Assembly (NCBI GenBank): GCA_023399375.1 | Contig: JAEWPX010000034.1 | Coordinates: forward strand, 1-16,717 | From: Pseudomonadota bacterium | GTDB lineage: Bacteria; Desulfobacterota; Desulfovibrionia; Desulfovibrionales; Desulfovibrionaceae | DNA: 16,717 nt | Reading direction: 5' to 3' | In this document: piece after piece, positions 1-5,731 of the stretch | How positions within the stretch are numbered: position 1 is the first letter of the stretch | Layout: each line of letters opens with the position of its first letter | Program-made: the position numbers and the translations under genes | Notes under the pieces: model-generated | Database searches by the model: none | What the model was told of the DNA's origin: nothing | What the model saw: the letters and a program-made list of their open reading frames with translations, nothing else

Positions 1-141
1 CTGCCGTGCAGGCCGCAAAGCCGGCCAGCACGGCAGCCTCATTTCCGCGACCACGGGCGCCAGCGGCGAAGCGCCGCATTTCTGAGGCTAAATTCCTTAA
101 TTAGGTCTTTTGCCTTTTCGAGCTTTCAAAGCAAAATTCCT
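1..141. other. Window edge, no confident gene; hairpins and a possible cut-off ORF
   Basis: No gene can be supported here. A 9-bp inverted repeat (CTGCCGTGC at 1-9, GCACGGCAG at 28-36) and a 6-bp hairpin (63-68 with 72-77, loop AAG) are visible. On the minus strand an open frame begins with an ATG at 79-77 and runs off the window at base 1 (about 26 codons, beginning MRRFAAGARG). It has only a distant AGGAA upstream and no recognisable similarity, so it may be the start of a truncated gene or chance. The stretch 85-140 is AT-richer than its surroundings and could hold a promoter for it. Confidence 0.25.
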
Positions 142-1557
142 TCAAACTCGCCCCGCAGGGGCGACGGGCCGGCGAGCCTGGAGCGCAGCGACGGCATCGC
201 CTGCTGAATTCCGGCCTCGCCGACGCACTCCCGCCAACGACCACATCCCCACCCGCTTACCCGATCCCCCCGCCCAGGGGGTCCGGGGGGGATGATCCCC
301 CCGGCCGCCGGAGGCATCTTCCTCTCCCCCTTCACGTTCCCCTTCTCCTCCGTCCTCCGCATCCGCCACCACGCGGTTGCGGCCGCTGTTTTTCGCGGCG
401 TAGAGGGCGGCGTCCACGCGGCCCATGAGGGATTCGACGGATTCGCCGGGTTTGGCCTGGGCCACGCCGAGGCTGATGGAGCCGTGGATAGCGCCGGGAA
501 AGGGTGTTGCGTCTACGAGGGCGCGCAGTTTTTCGGCCAGGATCGTGGCCTGGGCCAACGGGGTATGGGGCGCGGCCACGACGAATTCCTCGCCGCCGTA
601 GCGGAACAGCCAGTCCACGCTGCGGATGGAGCGGCGCACGCGGTCGGCGAGTTCCCGCAGCATGGCGTCGCCGGCGGCGTGTCCGTGCTCGTCGTTGACG
701 CGTTTGAAGTGGTCGATGTCGAACATGACGACGGAAAGCGGCGTCTCGTAGCGCTTGGCCCTGTGGAGTTCACGGGTCATGACTTCGTTGAATTTTAGAC
801 GGTTGTGCGCGCCGGTGAGCTGATCGGTGACGGCGAGTTCGGTCAGCGCCTCGTTGGCGGCCGTAAGGCGGCTGCGGTCGGCGCAGATGCGGGCCACCAT
901 GGGGCGCAGGAGGAACACGCCCACGCCGGCGAGCAGGGCGAGCATGGCGATGGTCGCGCCGAGCTCCATGCTGCGCAGGGTGGTCAGGCGGGAGACGGCG
1001 CGGCGTTGGTAGGCTTGGACCACGGCGTTTATATCCTGGAGCAGTTCGTTTTCGCCGAACGCCAGGACATTGAGGAATTTCGGATCGGACAGGGCGGGCC
1101 GGCCGCCGTCGGCCTGGGCGAATTCGCGAGTGCTTTTGATGAAAAAGCGCATGCGCGCGTCGAGGTCCAGCGGCGGCTGGAAATAGATGGCGGCGAGTTC
1201 CCTGGAGTGGGCGACGAGGGAGGCGGGGTCGTTCAAGTCGGCCAGCAGCCGGGCGTGGTTGTCTTCGAGCCTTCCCACGGCGCGCAGCAGATGGGCGCGG
1301 ATGTCGCGCCGGGCTTCCTCGTCGTCGGCGGCGGCCAGGAGCAGGCATTGGGCCAGCACGCGCTGGGTGAGCAGGCGTTGGGAGCCGCTTATGGCCGTGA
1401 TTTCCGCGGCATGGTCGATGGAGCCCATGACGTCCCGGAAGACGGCGTAGGCTGCCACGGACAGGAGGGCGGCCAGGGACAAGGCCGCGACGTAGCGCAG
1501 CGTCAGGTTGCGCTTGAAGAGGCAGGCGCGCCGGGAAGCGGTTCCAGGGGGCGGCAT
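142..1557 (-). CDS. Membrane-bound diguanylate cyclase (GGDEF) with NarX/PilJ-like N-terminal sensor
   Basis: Likely makes c-di-GMP from two GTP at the inner membrane. Residue numbers count from the longest frame (ATG at 1611). A membrane helix lies at about 40-56, followed by a helical periplasmic sensor whose start (SGSQRLLTQRV, 75-85) resembles the PilJ/NarX nitrate-sensor-type domain. A second helix lies at 216-236, then the GGDEF domain from about 255, with DQLTGAHNR at 263-271 and the active-site loop RYGGEEF at 337-343. RSVD at 330-333, five residues before GGEEF, is an intact RxxD inhibitory site, so product inhibition is expected. I chose the ATG at 1557 because the ATG at 1611 sits in the loop of a 12-bp hairpin; the 5' end remains uncertain. 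The domain ends near residue 417 (DNA about 360). The last 72 residues are low-complexity sequence read through a dispersed repeat, an unusual tail. Confidence 0.85.
   Translation of the reverse strand: MPPPGTASRRACLFKRNLTLRYVAALSLAALLSVAAYAVFRDVMGSIDHAAEITAISGSQRLLTQRVLAQCLLLAAADDEEARRDIRAHLLRAVGRLEDNHARLLADLNDPASLVAHSRELAAIYFQPPLDLDARMRFFIKSTREFAQADGGRPALSDPKFLNVLAFGENELLQDINAVVQAYQRRAVSRLTTLRSMELGATIAMLALLAGVGVFLLRPMVARICADRSRLTAANEALTELAVTDQLTGAHNRLKFNEVMTRELHRAKRYETPLSVVMFDIDHFKRVNDEHGHAAGDAMLRELADRVRRSIRSVDWLFRYGGEEFVVAAPHTPLAQATILAEKLRALVDATPFPGAIHGSISLGVAQAKPGESVESLMGRVDAALYAAKNSGRNRVVADAEDGGEGEREGGEEDASGGRGDHPPRTPWAGGSGKRVGMWSLAGVRRRGRNSAGDAVAALQARRPVAPAGRV
149..163 (-). terminator. 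Weak terminator-like hairpin at the end of the GGDEF gene
   Basis: A perfect 6-bp GC stem (149-154 with 158-163, loop GCA) lies just before the stop codon at 142-144. Read on the minus strand it is followed by AGTTTGAAGGAATTTT, an interrupted T-rich tail. It lies inside the last codons of the extended frame. That would fit an original stop codon further upstream, but a chance GC hairpin is possible. Confidence 0.25.
277..324 (-). repeat. Dispersed hairpin repeat, copy 1 (inside the GGDEF tail)
   Basis: On the minus strand the core GATGCCTCCGGCGGCC (318-303) is preceded by a purine-rich run (GGGAGAGGAA) and followed by a G-rich hairpin. In plus-strand coordinates the arms are about 283-292 and 296-304, loop TGA, with one bulged G, and GGACCCC lies beyond. 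It matches the copies near 14541 and 16681. It is oriented in the direction of the GGDEF gene and encodes part of that protein's tail (EEDASGGRGDHPP). Confidence 0.7.
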
Positions 1558-1596
1558 CCTCTTCCGTGTAGGCCAGTTCGGGCGAGGTGGCAAGGC

Positions 1597-1627
1597 GGGC
1601 CGGCGGCGCATGCCTCGCCGCCGGCCC
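1597..1627 (-). terminator. 12-bp perfect hairpin after ribB
   Basis: The arms 1597-1608 and 1616-1627 are perfect complements (GGGCCGGCGGCG type) around a 7-nt loop. The hairpin begins 21 nt after the ribB stop. Read on the minus strand, only GCCTTGCCACC follows, so there is no proper U-tract; it may be a weak or factor-assisted terminator, or a 3' RNA-stabilising stem. The loop contains the ATG at 1611, the most upstream start of the GGDEF frame, which argues against that start. Confidence 0.35.
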
Positions 1628-1648
1628 GTCGTGGAGGAAGCGGAGGAA

Positions 1649-2293
1649 CTACTTGTCGCCGATGGCCGTGCGGTAGGCGGCCAGGGCTTCCACGGTGACG
1701 AGGGGGAAGCCGTGTTGCGCGGCGAAGGCTTCGATTTGCGCCCCTTTGGCCATGGTGCCGTCGGGGTTGGTCAGTTCGCACAGCACGCCGCACGGGGCCA
1801 GCCCGGCCAGCCGGGCGAGGTCCACGGTGGCCTCGGTATGGCCGCGGCGTTCGAGCACGCCGCCGGGTTTGGCCACGAGCGGAAAAACATGGCCGGGCCG
1901 GGCGAGGTCGCTTGGCGCGGTGTCCGGAGCGATGGCCGTCTTGACGGTGGTGACGCGGTCTGCGGCGGAAACGCCGGTGGTGACGCCCGTGGCGGCCTCG
2001 ATGGTCACGGTGAAGGCCGTGCGGTTGACGCAGGTGTTGACCGCGACCATGGGCGGCAGTTCGAGTTGCCGGGCCCTGTCTTCGGTCAGGCACAGGCAGA
2101 CGATGCCGCTGCATTCGCGGATCAGCATGGCCATCTGCGGCACGGTGAGGGTTTCGGCCGCGAAGATGAGGTCGCCCTCGTTTTCGCGGTCCGCGTCGTC
2201 GGTGACGACGATGCCGCCGCCCTGGCGCAGGGAGGCGATGGCGGCGAGGACGCTTTGGTGTTCGCTTGCGATGCCGGAATAGGACTGATTCAT
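1649..2293 (-). CDS. ribB: 3,4-dihydroxy-2-butanone 4-phosphate synthase
   Basis: Converts ribulose 5-phosphate to formate and the four-carbon unit used by lumazine synthase, the pentose branch of riboflavin synthesis in the cytosol. At 214 aa it is the length of a stand-alone RibB, with no GTP cyclohydrolase II (RibA) domain. The Mg/substrate loop DDADRENEGD is at 32-41, RPGHVFPL at 132-139 and RRGHTEA at 149-155, all family signatures. The start has a good ribosome site (ACGGAG, 6 nt upstream). The gene lies alone behind an FMN riboswitch, so it is shut off when FMN is plentiful; the other rib genes must be elsewhere. The flavoprotein cluster 2.3 kb away will draw on its product, but no direct coupling is visible. 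Confidence 0.96.
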   Translation of the reverse strand: MNQSYSGIASEHQSVLAAIASLRQGGGIVVTDDADRENEGDLIFAAETLTVPQMAMLIRECSGIVCLCLTEDRARQLELPPMVAVNTCVNRTAFTVTIEAATGVTTGVSAADRVTTVKTAIAPDTAPSDLARPGHVFPLVAKPGGVLERRGHTEATVDLARLAGLAPCGVLCELTNPDGTMAKGAQIEAFAAQHGFPLVTVEALAAYRTAIGDK

Positions 2294-2338
2294 GGCGCAC
2301 TCCGTAAAAGGTCGTGGCGAGAGCCAGAATCAGGGCGG

Positions 2339-2380
2339 AAAAAGGACGGCCGGACGCGCCGCACACGCGGTGCGTCGGCC
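2339..2380 (-). terminator. Intrinsic terminator, expression platform of the FMN riboswitch
   Basis: Between the aptamer and ribB the minus strand can fold GGCC-GACGC-CCGC against GCGG-GCGTC-GGCC. In plus coordinates the arms are 2348-2362 and 2367-2380, with a 4-nt loop and small bulges. GTCC and a run of five T (2343-2339) follow. This is the expected place for a transcription-termination switch. The competing antiterminator pairing was not worked out. Confidence 0.6.
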
Positions 2381-2417
2381 ACGCGCCGGAACGACCCGGC
2401 GGCGGGAAAGCCGTCTG

Positions 2418-2638
2418 CTCCTCTTGCATCCGGACTGTGACCGTCGGCCCTGGCTTCGCACCAGGTCTGCTGACCTTTCCGACGCGCACGGCCGGGCATG
2501 CGGCCGTGGCGCGGCGACGCCGGGGTTTCCCCCGTGGGGGCCGGTTGCGGCCGGTTCCTGTCGCTGCGCCGGAAAGCGCTCGCGGGCTCCCCGGTTTCCC
2601 GGGATACCGCCGGTGGGGACTTCCACCCCGCCCTGAGG
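2418..2638 (-). promoter_or_regulatory. FMN riboswitch (RFN element) controlling ribB
   Basis: Read on the minus strand, the hallmark RFN blocks appear in order: AGGGCGGGGTGGAAGTCCCC, then ACCGGCGGT, GAGCCCGCGAGCG, CAGACCTGGTGCGAAGCCAG, GGCCGACGGT and AGTCCGGATGCAAGAGGAG. These are conserved parts of the FMN aptamer, whose known role is to bind FMN and stop expression of riboflavin genes. The block between the GAGCCCGCGAGCG helix and the CAGACCTGG arm is extended by a variable GC-rich stem-loop. ribB starts about 125 nt further on, after a terminator hairpin. The aptamer begins only a few bases after the predicted transcription start. Confidence 0.95.
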
Positions 2639-2649
2639 ACAACGGGGTT

Positions 2650-2678
2650 GTCATAGTCCCGCCCGCACGGGTTGGCAA
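2650..2678 (-). promoter_or_regulatory. Predicted sigma-70-type promoter of the riboswitch-ribB transcript
   Basis: Minus strand: TTGCCA (2678-2673), a 17-nt spacer, then TATGAC (2655-2650). Both hexamers are close to consensus and the spacing is ideal. Initiation would fall near 2643, about 5 nt before the first conserved base of the aptamer. Confidence 0.55.
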
Positions 2679-2694
2679 GTCCGGGCCGGACATG

Positions 2695-2726
2695 AAAAAG
2701 GGCCGCCGGGGAGGGACCGGCGACCC
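2695..2726 (-). terminator. Rho-independent terminator of the Met-rich/EF-hand operon
   Basis: On the minus strand a 10-bp stem (GGGTCGCCGG with CCGGCGGCCC, one T-G wobble; plus coordinates 2717-2726 and 2700-2709) has a 7-nt loop and is followed directly by TTTTT (2699-2695). It starts 35 nt after the EF-hand stop codon. This is the clearest terminator in the window. Confidence 0.8.
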
Positions 2727-2760
2727 TTGCCTTGGGGGAGGAGGACGAGATCGAAGCGTG

Positions 2761-3048
2761 TCACATGCCGGGCATGTCCTTCATGGAAGCGGCATAGCCG
2801 ACGTATTCTTCCTTGGTCACCTTGCCGTCGCCGTTCTTGTCGGACTTGGCGAAGTCGGCGGCCATACCATGGGCGGCGAATTCTTCCCGGGTCAGCACGC
2901 CGTCCTTGTTCGTGTCCATGGTGGCGAACATGGCTTCGGCGTCCTTGACGGCCTTGTCATTCTGTCCGGCAGCCAGAGCCGGGGCGGCGTGCGTCGCGGC
3001 CAGGAGCAGCCCGGCGGCAAGGACGATGGTTTTCACGGGTGTACGCAT
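2761..3048 (-). CDS. Secreted EF-hand calcium-binding protein
   Basis: A 95-aa protein with an N-terminal signal sequence (hydrophobic 8-26, cleavage probably after ALA near 27), so it should act in the periplasm. Two canonical EF-hand loops are present: DTNKDGVLTREE (45-56) and DKNGDGKVTKEE (70-81). Both have Asp at positions 1, 3 or 5 and Glu at position 12 of the loop, so both should bind Ca2+. The tail contains Met (MKDMPGM). It starts 34 nt after the Met-rich protein ends and shares its terminator, so the two are probably co-transcribed. The ribosome site is weak (GAGAA). The partner and exact role are unknown; calcium or other divalent-metal buffering is an inference. Confidence 0.88.
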   Translation of the reverse strand: MRTPVKTIVLAAGLLLAATHAAPALAAGQNDKAVKDAEAMFATMDTNKDGVLTREEFAAHGMAADFAKSDKNGDGKVTKEEYVGYAASMKDMPGM

Positions 3049-3082
3049 GGCGTTCTCGATCGTTTCAGGATTCGGGAGGGCG

Positions 3083-3784
3083 TTAGCCGGCCTGCTGGGG
3101 CGCGGCGGTCTTGGCGTCGGCGGCCGGGGCCGGCATGCTCATGCCCTGGGCCGGAGCCTGCATGTTCATGCCCTGGGGCTGACCTTGCATGGCGTTATGA
3201 TCCATGCCCGGCATGGCGCCGTGGTTCATGCCCTGCATGGCGCCATGGTCCATGCCCTGCATCATGCCTTGGCCGCCCATCATCATGCCCTTCCCCTGCA
3301 TCATGCCCTTGCCCATCATCATGCAGCCTTCCTTGGCCTTGCCGCCCATCATGCCCATGGAGTCGTCCATCATCCCCATCTGGCCCATGTGGCCGAAGCC
3401 CCGGGTCATGCGGATGGGAGTATTCGTCTCCTTGGCGTAGCGGATGCGAAACAGGGTCGTCTGTTCGTCGAGCTGGCCGCGAAGGGCAGCGATGTCGGAC
3501 ACGAGCTTTTTCACGGCGGCCGTATCGTCGGGCTTGGCGGCCAGCTGCGCTTCCAGTTCGGCCTTTTTCGCGGTGATCTTGCCGCGCAGCTCGGCGGTCT
3601 TGGCCACGTATTCCTGGTTGAGAACGTAGGCCTTGTCGGGATCGACGGCCGGCGCGGCCTTTGCGGCATCGGCCGGCGCAGCGGCCGGAGCGGCGTGCTG
3701 CTGGTGGGTGGACTGGGCCAGGGCCGGAACGGTCAGGGCCAGGGACAGGGCGATGAGAGCGGGAATACGAATGCTTTTGCGCAT
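3083..3784 (-). CDS. Met-rich periplasmic metal-binding protein, ZraP/Spy-like
   Basis: A 233-aa secreted protein. The signal peptide is residues 1-23 (RKSIRIP, a hydrophobic core, then PALA-Q). An Ala-rich linker leads to a charged helical pair at about 53-115 (YVLNQEYVAKTAELRGKI and a second heptad-like helix), similar to the zinc-resistance-associated/heavy-metal-resistance periplasmic family. The last 109 residues hold 28 Met plus His and one Cys, including three 8-residue repeats of the GMDHGAMQ type at 177-200. Such Met/His clusters suit Cu(I) or Ag(I) binding; this is inference. The ATG at 3784 has a perfect AAAGGAGG 6 nt upstream and precedes the signal peptide directly. An in-frame GTG at 3862 was rejected because it abuts its own SD-like sequence and would bury the signal peptide. 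It is the first gene of an operon with the EF-hand gene. Confidence 0.85.
   Translation of the reverse strand: MRKSIRIPALIALSLALTVPALAQSTHQQHAAPAAAPADAAKAAPAVDPDKAYVLNQEYVAKTAELRGKITAKKAELEAQLAAKPDDTAAVKKLVSDIAALRGQLDEQTTLFRIRYAKETNTPIRMTRGFGHMGQMGMMDDSMGMMGGKAKEGCMMMGKGMMQGKGMMMGGQGMMQGMDHGAMQGMNHGAMPGMDHNAMQGQPQGMNMQAPAQGMSMPAPAADAKTAAPQQAG
3185..3256 (-). repeat. Three tandem 24-bp coding repeats (Met/His motif)
   Basis: Three imperfect 24-bp units encode GMDHGAMQ, GMNHGAMP and GMDHNAMQ in the Met-rich tail. Looser Met-Gly repeats continue on both sides. The array is likely to vary in unit number between strains. Confidence 0.75.
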
Positions 3785-3817
3785 GGTGCGCCTCCTTTGC
3801 AAGTATGCCTTGCGGAA

Positions 3818-3834
3818 AGCATCGCCCGTGCCAG
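3818..3834 (-). promoter_or_regulatory. Sigma-54 (-24/-12) promoter of the Met-rich/EF-hand operon
   Basis: The minus strand reads CTGGCACGGGCGATGCT. Against the consensus YTGGCACGRNNNTTGCW it differs at one base (ATGC for TTGC), with GG and GC separated by exactly 10 nt. Transcription would start near 3808, giving a leader of about 24 nt that contains the AAAGGAGG site. The AT-rich stretch at 3880-3905 could host IHF and the region beyond an activator site; neither was identified. E. coli zraP is also sigma-54 dependent, through ZraSR, which fits the protein assignment. Confidence 0.7.
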
Positions 3835-4034
3835 AAGCGCCCGGCGCGTCGCGCGGATGCACCCTCCTTTCGCTTACCAGACTAAATCGCTATACATTTT
3901 TTCGCCCTCTTGCCTTCCCCTCCCGCGTCGCGGCCCACGGCTGCTGCACGGCAGTGTTTCGCACCGGACAAAATCTATACGATGTCGGGCGGAAATGTGG
4001 CTAAAAAACATACGCCGTCCAGGAATCGATCGCT
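3835..4034. other. Intergenic region upstream of the Met-rich operon
   Basis: No gene of convincing length. It holds AT-rich patches (3880-3905 and around 3968-4015, including a run of six A at 4003-4008) in a GC-rich background. Binding sites for a sigma-54 activator and IHF would be expected here, but no clear dyad was found. A minus-strand T-rich run (about 4008-4003) follows the HxlR stop codon and may help end that transcript. Confidence 0.4.
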
Positions 4035-4496
4035 TCACCGCGCCGCGCGGCGTCGGACCACGCCGTCGGGCGAGGCCATGTCCGCGTCGTCCGCTGGCGC
4101 ATCGCTCGGCTGCGACGGCACGGGCTCCACGCTTTCGACGCCGAACCGCGCCTCGAACTGCTTGCCGAAGCGGCACAGCGCTTCCAAGATGGGGATGATG
4201 TCCCGGCCCGAGTTCGTGAGCCCGTACTCCACGCGCGGTGGCACCTCGGCGAAGACCGTGCGGGAGATCATGCCGTCGGATTCGAGTTCGCGCAGCTGCT
4301 GCGTGAGCATCTTCTGGGTGATGATCGGCATGGTGCGCCGCAGCGCCGAGAAACGCAGCGTGGGCACGTCGCGCAGATGCCACAGGATCAGCGGCTTCCA
4401 TTTGCCGCCGATGACCGCCAGCGACAGCTCCATGCTGCACGAATATTCCTTGCCCAGACAGCGTTTGCGCCCGCTCGGGATTCCTTGTCCGGCCAT
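4035..4496 (-). CDS. HxlR-family winged-helix transcriptional regulator
   Basis: A 153-aa DNA-binding protein. Residues 20-112 match the HxlR (DUF24) fold: CSMELSLAVIGGKWKPLILWHL starts the domain, MPIITQKMLTQQLRELESDG (56-75) is the recognition-helix region and PRVEYGLTNSGRDIIPIL (87-104) the wing and dimer helix. Cysteines at 13, 20 and 108 are candidates for redox or electrophile sensing, as known for some relatives (YodB, HypR). About 40 C-terminal residues, acidic then Arg-rich, extend past the usual family length. The ATG at 4496 was chosen because GGAGG lies 7 nt upstream; the ATG at 4508 lacks such a site. It is divergent from the nitroreductase operon, which it most likely controls. 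Confidence 0.9.
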   Translation of the reverse strand: MAGQGIPSGRKRCLGKEYSCSMELSLAVIGGKWKPLILWHLRDVPTLRFSALRRTMPIITQKMLTQQLRELESDGMISRTVFAEVPPRVEYGLTNSGRDIIPILEALCRFGKQFEARFGVESVEPVPSQPSDAPADDADMASPDGVVRRRAAR

Positions 4497-4514
4497 GACC
4501 GCCTCCATGGTATC

Positions 4515-4550
4515 CAAATAGGTACTACTGAACTTTAATGTGCCTACTTG
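4515..4550. promoter_or_regulatory. Candidate HxlR operator: 11+11 nt inverted repeat
   Basis: CAAATAGGTAC (4515-4525) and GTGCCTACTTG (4540-4550) are inverted repeats matching at 9 of 11 positions around a 14-nt centre. They sit between the divergent regulator and nitroreductase genes. The half-sites are 25 nt apart, about two helical turns, as suits a dimeric winged-helix protein. The right half overlaps the expected -35 region of the plus-strand promoter. Confidence 0.5.
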
Positions 4551-4560
4551 CTTTTTTGGG

Positions 4561-4566
4561 TATACT
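4561..4566 (+). promoter_or_regulatory. Likely -10 box of the flavoprotein operon
   Basis: TATACT, one base from the TATAAT consensus, lies 48 nt before the nitroreductase ATG. No good -35 hexamer is found 16-18 nt upstream; that position is taken by the right half of the dyad. This fits a promoter that needs, or is blocked by, a bound regulator. Confidence 0.4.
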
Positions 4567-4613
4567 GGCAGAATTTCCTCAAAGCGTAAAGCAGAAACCG
4601 TAAAGGAGGCCCC

Positions 4614-5129
4614 ATGGAACTGCTGGAAGCCATCCATACCCGGCGCAGCATTCGCGCCTTCACCGACGCCCCGGTGTCCGAGGAAGACCTGGACACGGTG
4701 CTGCGCGCCGCCATGGCCGCGCCGAGCGCCGGCAACGCCCAACCCTGGCATTTCGTGGTCATCACCGAGCGGACGATCCTCGACGCCATCCCGGACATCC
4801 ATGCCCACGCGGCCATGGTCAGGCAGGCGCCACTGGCCATCGCCGTGGTCGCGGAACTGGCCCAGGAGAAATACCCGGGCTTCGGCTACTGGACCCTGGA
4901 TTGTTCGGCCGCGGTGGAGAACCTGCTGCTCGCCGCGCGCGGGCTCGGGCTCGGCACGGTCTGGTGCGGCATCTACCCCCGGCCCGAGCGCATGGAGGGG
5001 CTGGCGCGGCTGCTCGCCCTGCCCGAAGGGGTCAAGGCGCACGCCCTGGTGGTCATGGGCCACCCGGCGCAGGAATTCAAACGCGTGGACCGCTTCAAGC
5101 CCGAGCGCATCCACCAAAACCGCTGGTAG
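4614..5129 (+). CDS. Nitroreductase-family FMN oxidoreductase
   Basis: A 171-aa compact nitroreductase-fold protein, predicted cytosolic, dimeric and FMN-bound, reducing a substrate with NAD(P)H or another donor. RRSIRAF (10-16) and PSAGNAQPWHF (37-47) are the FMN-binding signatures; the C-terminal half has the GLGTVWCGIYP segment and ends in the FKPERIHQNRW tail typical of the short subfamily. AAAGGAGG lies 4 nt before the ATG. It is the first gene of a tight cluster and divergent from an HxlR regulator, an arrangement often linked with quinone or electrophile stress. The physiological substrate cannot be inferred. Confidence 0.93.
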   Translation: MELLEAIHTRRSIRAFTDAPVSEEDLDTVLRAAMAAPSAGNAQPWHFVVITERTILDAIPDIHAHAAMVRQAPLAIAVVAELAQEKYPGFGYWTLDCSAAVENLLLAARGLGLGTVWCGIYPRPERMEGLARLLALPEGVKAHALVVMGHPAQEFKRVDRFKPERIHQNRW

Positions 5130-5139
5130 CAGGCACGCG

Positions 5140-5730
5140 ATGCAACGCTCGATCGGGGCCGTGTGCGCCCTCTACCCCATGCCGACGACCATCGTCGGGG
5201 CCATGGCCGACGGCAGGCCCAATTTCCTGGCCATCGCCCACGTGGGCATCCTCAACAACGCCGCGCCCCAGTACCTGACGGTCAGCCTCAAGAAATACCG
5301 CCACACCAGCCGCGCCATTCGTGACGCGGGCGGCTTCTCCATCTGCCTGCCGCGCGCGTCCATGGCCGTGGCGACGGACTATGTGGGCATCGTCTCGGGA
5401 AACAAGGTGGACAAGTCGCACGTGTTCGACGTCTTCTACGGCACGCGCGGCAATGTGCCCATGATTCGGGAGTGCCCGGTCAACATGGAGCTCAAGCTGC
5501 ACGACGTCATGGACCTGCCGGCCCACGAGGTGTTCGTGGGGGAGCTCGTCGCCACCTACGTGGACGAGGACTGCCTGCGCGACGGCGACAAGGTCGATCT
5601 GGAAAAGGTCCGGCCGCTGCTCTTCGATTATGCCAGCGGCTGGTATTACGCACTCGGCGAACCCGTGGCCCCCTGCTGGCGGGCCGGACGGGACCATCCG
5701 GCCTATCAGGCCGCCAAAGGAGCGAAGTGA
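5140..5730 (+). CDS. Flavin reductase-like (flavoredoxin-fold) protein 1
   Basis: A 196-aa protein of the FMN-binding split-barrel flavin reductase family. Recognisable parts are the N-terminal strand PMPTTIVGAMADGRPNFLAIAHVG, YLTVSLKKYRHTSRAI (FMN-contact strand and helix), GGFSICLP, and DYVGIVSGNKVDKSHVFDVFYG. It shares the VDK...FDVFYG...PMIR.CP pattern with the third family member (6298-6873), so those two are closer to each other than to the middle one. It starts 10 nt after the nitroreductase stop, with only a weak AGCAGG upstream, suggesting translational coupling. Such proteins reduce free or bound FMN or carry electrons; the partner is unknown. The C-terminal extension (CWRAGRDHPAYQAAKGAK) is unusual. 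Confidence 0.9.
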   Translation: MQRSIGAVCALYPMPTTIVGAMADGRPNFLAIAHVGILNNAAPQYLTVSLKKYRHTSRAIRDAGGFSICLPRASMAVATDYVGIVSGNKVDKSHVFDVFYGTRGNVPMIRECPVNMELKLHDVMDLPAHEVFVGELVATYVDEDCLRDGDKVDLEKVRPLLFDYASGWYYALGEPVAPCWRAGRDHPAYQAAKGAK

Positions 5731-5731
5731 C

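Noticed and set aside
1558..1611. Longer start of the GGDEF protein at the ATG at 1611
   Set aside because: The ATG lies in the loop of a 12-bp hairpin after ribB, and the extra 18 residues are Arg/Pro-rich with no domain character.
805..1698. 297-aa plus-strand frame opposite the GGDEF gene
   Set aside because: Gly-rich shadow translation with no ribosome site; GGEEF and membrane helices are on the minus strand.
3185..3330. Possible CRISPR-like or minisatellite array
   Set aside because: The short repeats are in frame, imperfect and encode Met/His motifs; there are no unique spacers.
3785..3862. GTG start at 3862 for the Met-rich protein
   Set aside because: The SD-like AAAGGAGG abuts the GTG with no spacer, and the extra 26 residues would precede a proper signal peptide that has its own SD. 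The sigma-54 promoter also lies inside this stretch.
3874..3897. Seven-codon minus-strand reading frame (MYSDLVW) with a possible leader-peptide role
   Set aside because: No convincing ribosome site or attenuator structure, and it lies far upstream of the sigma-54 start.
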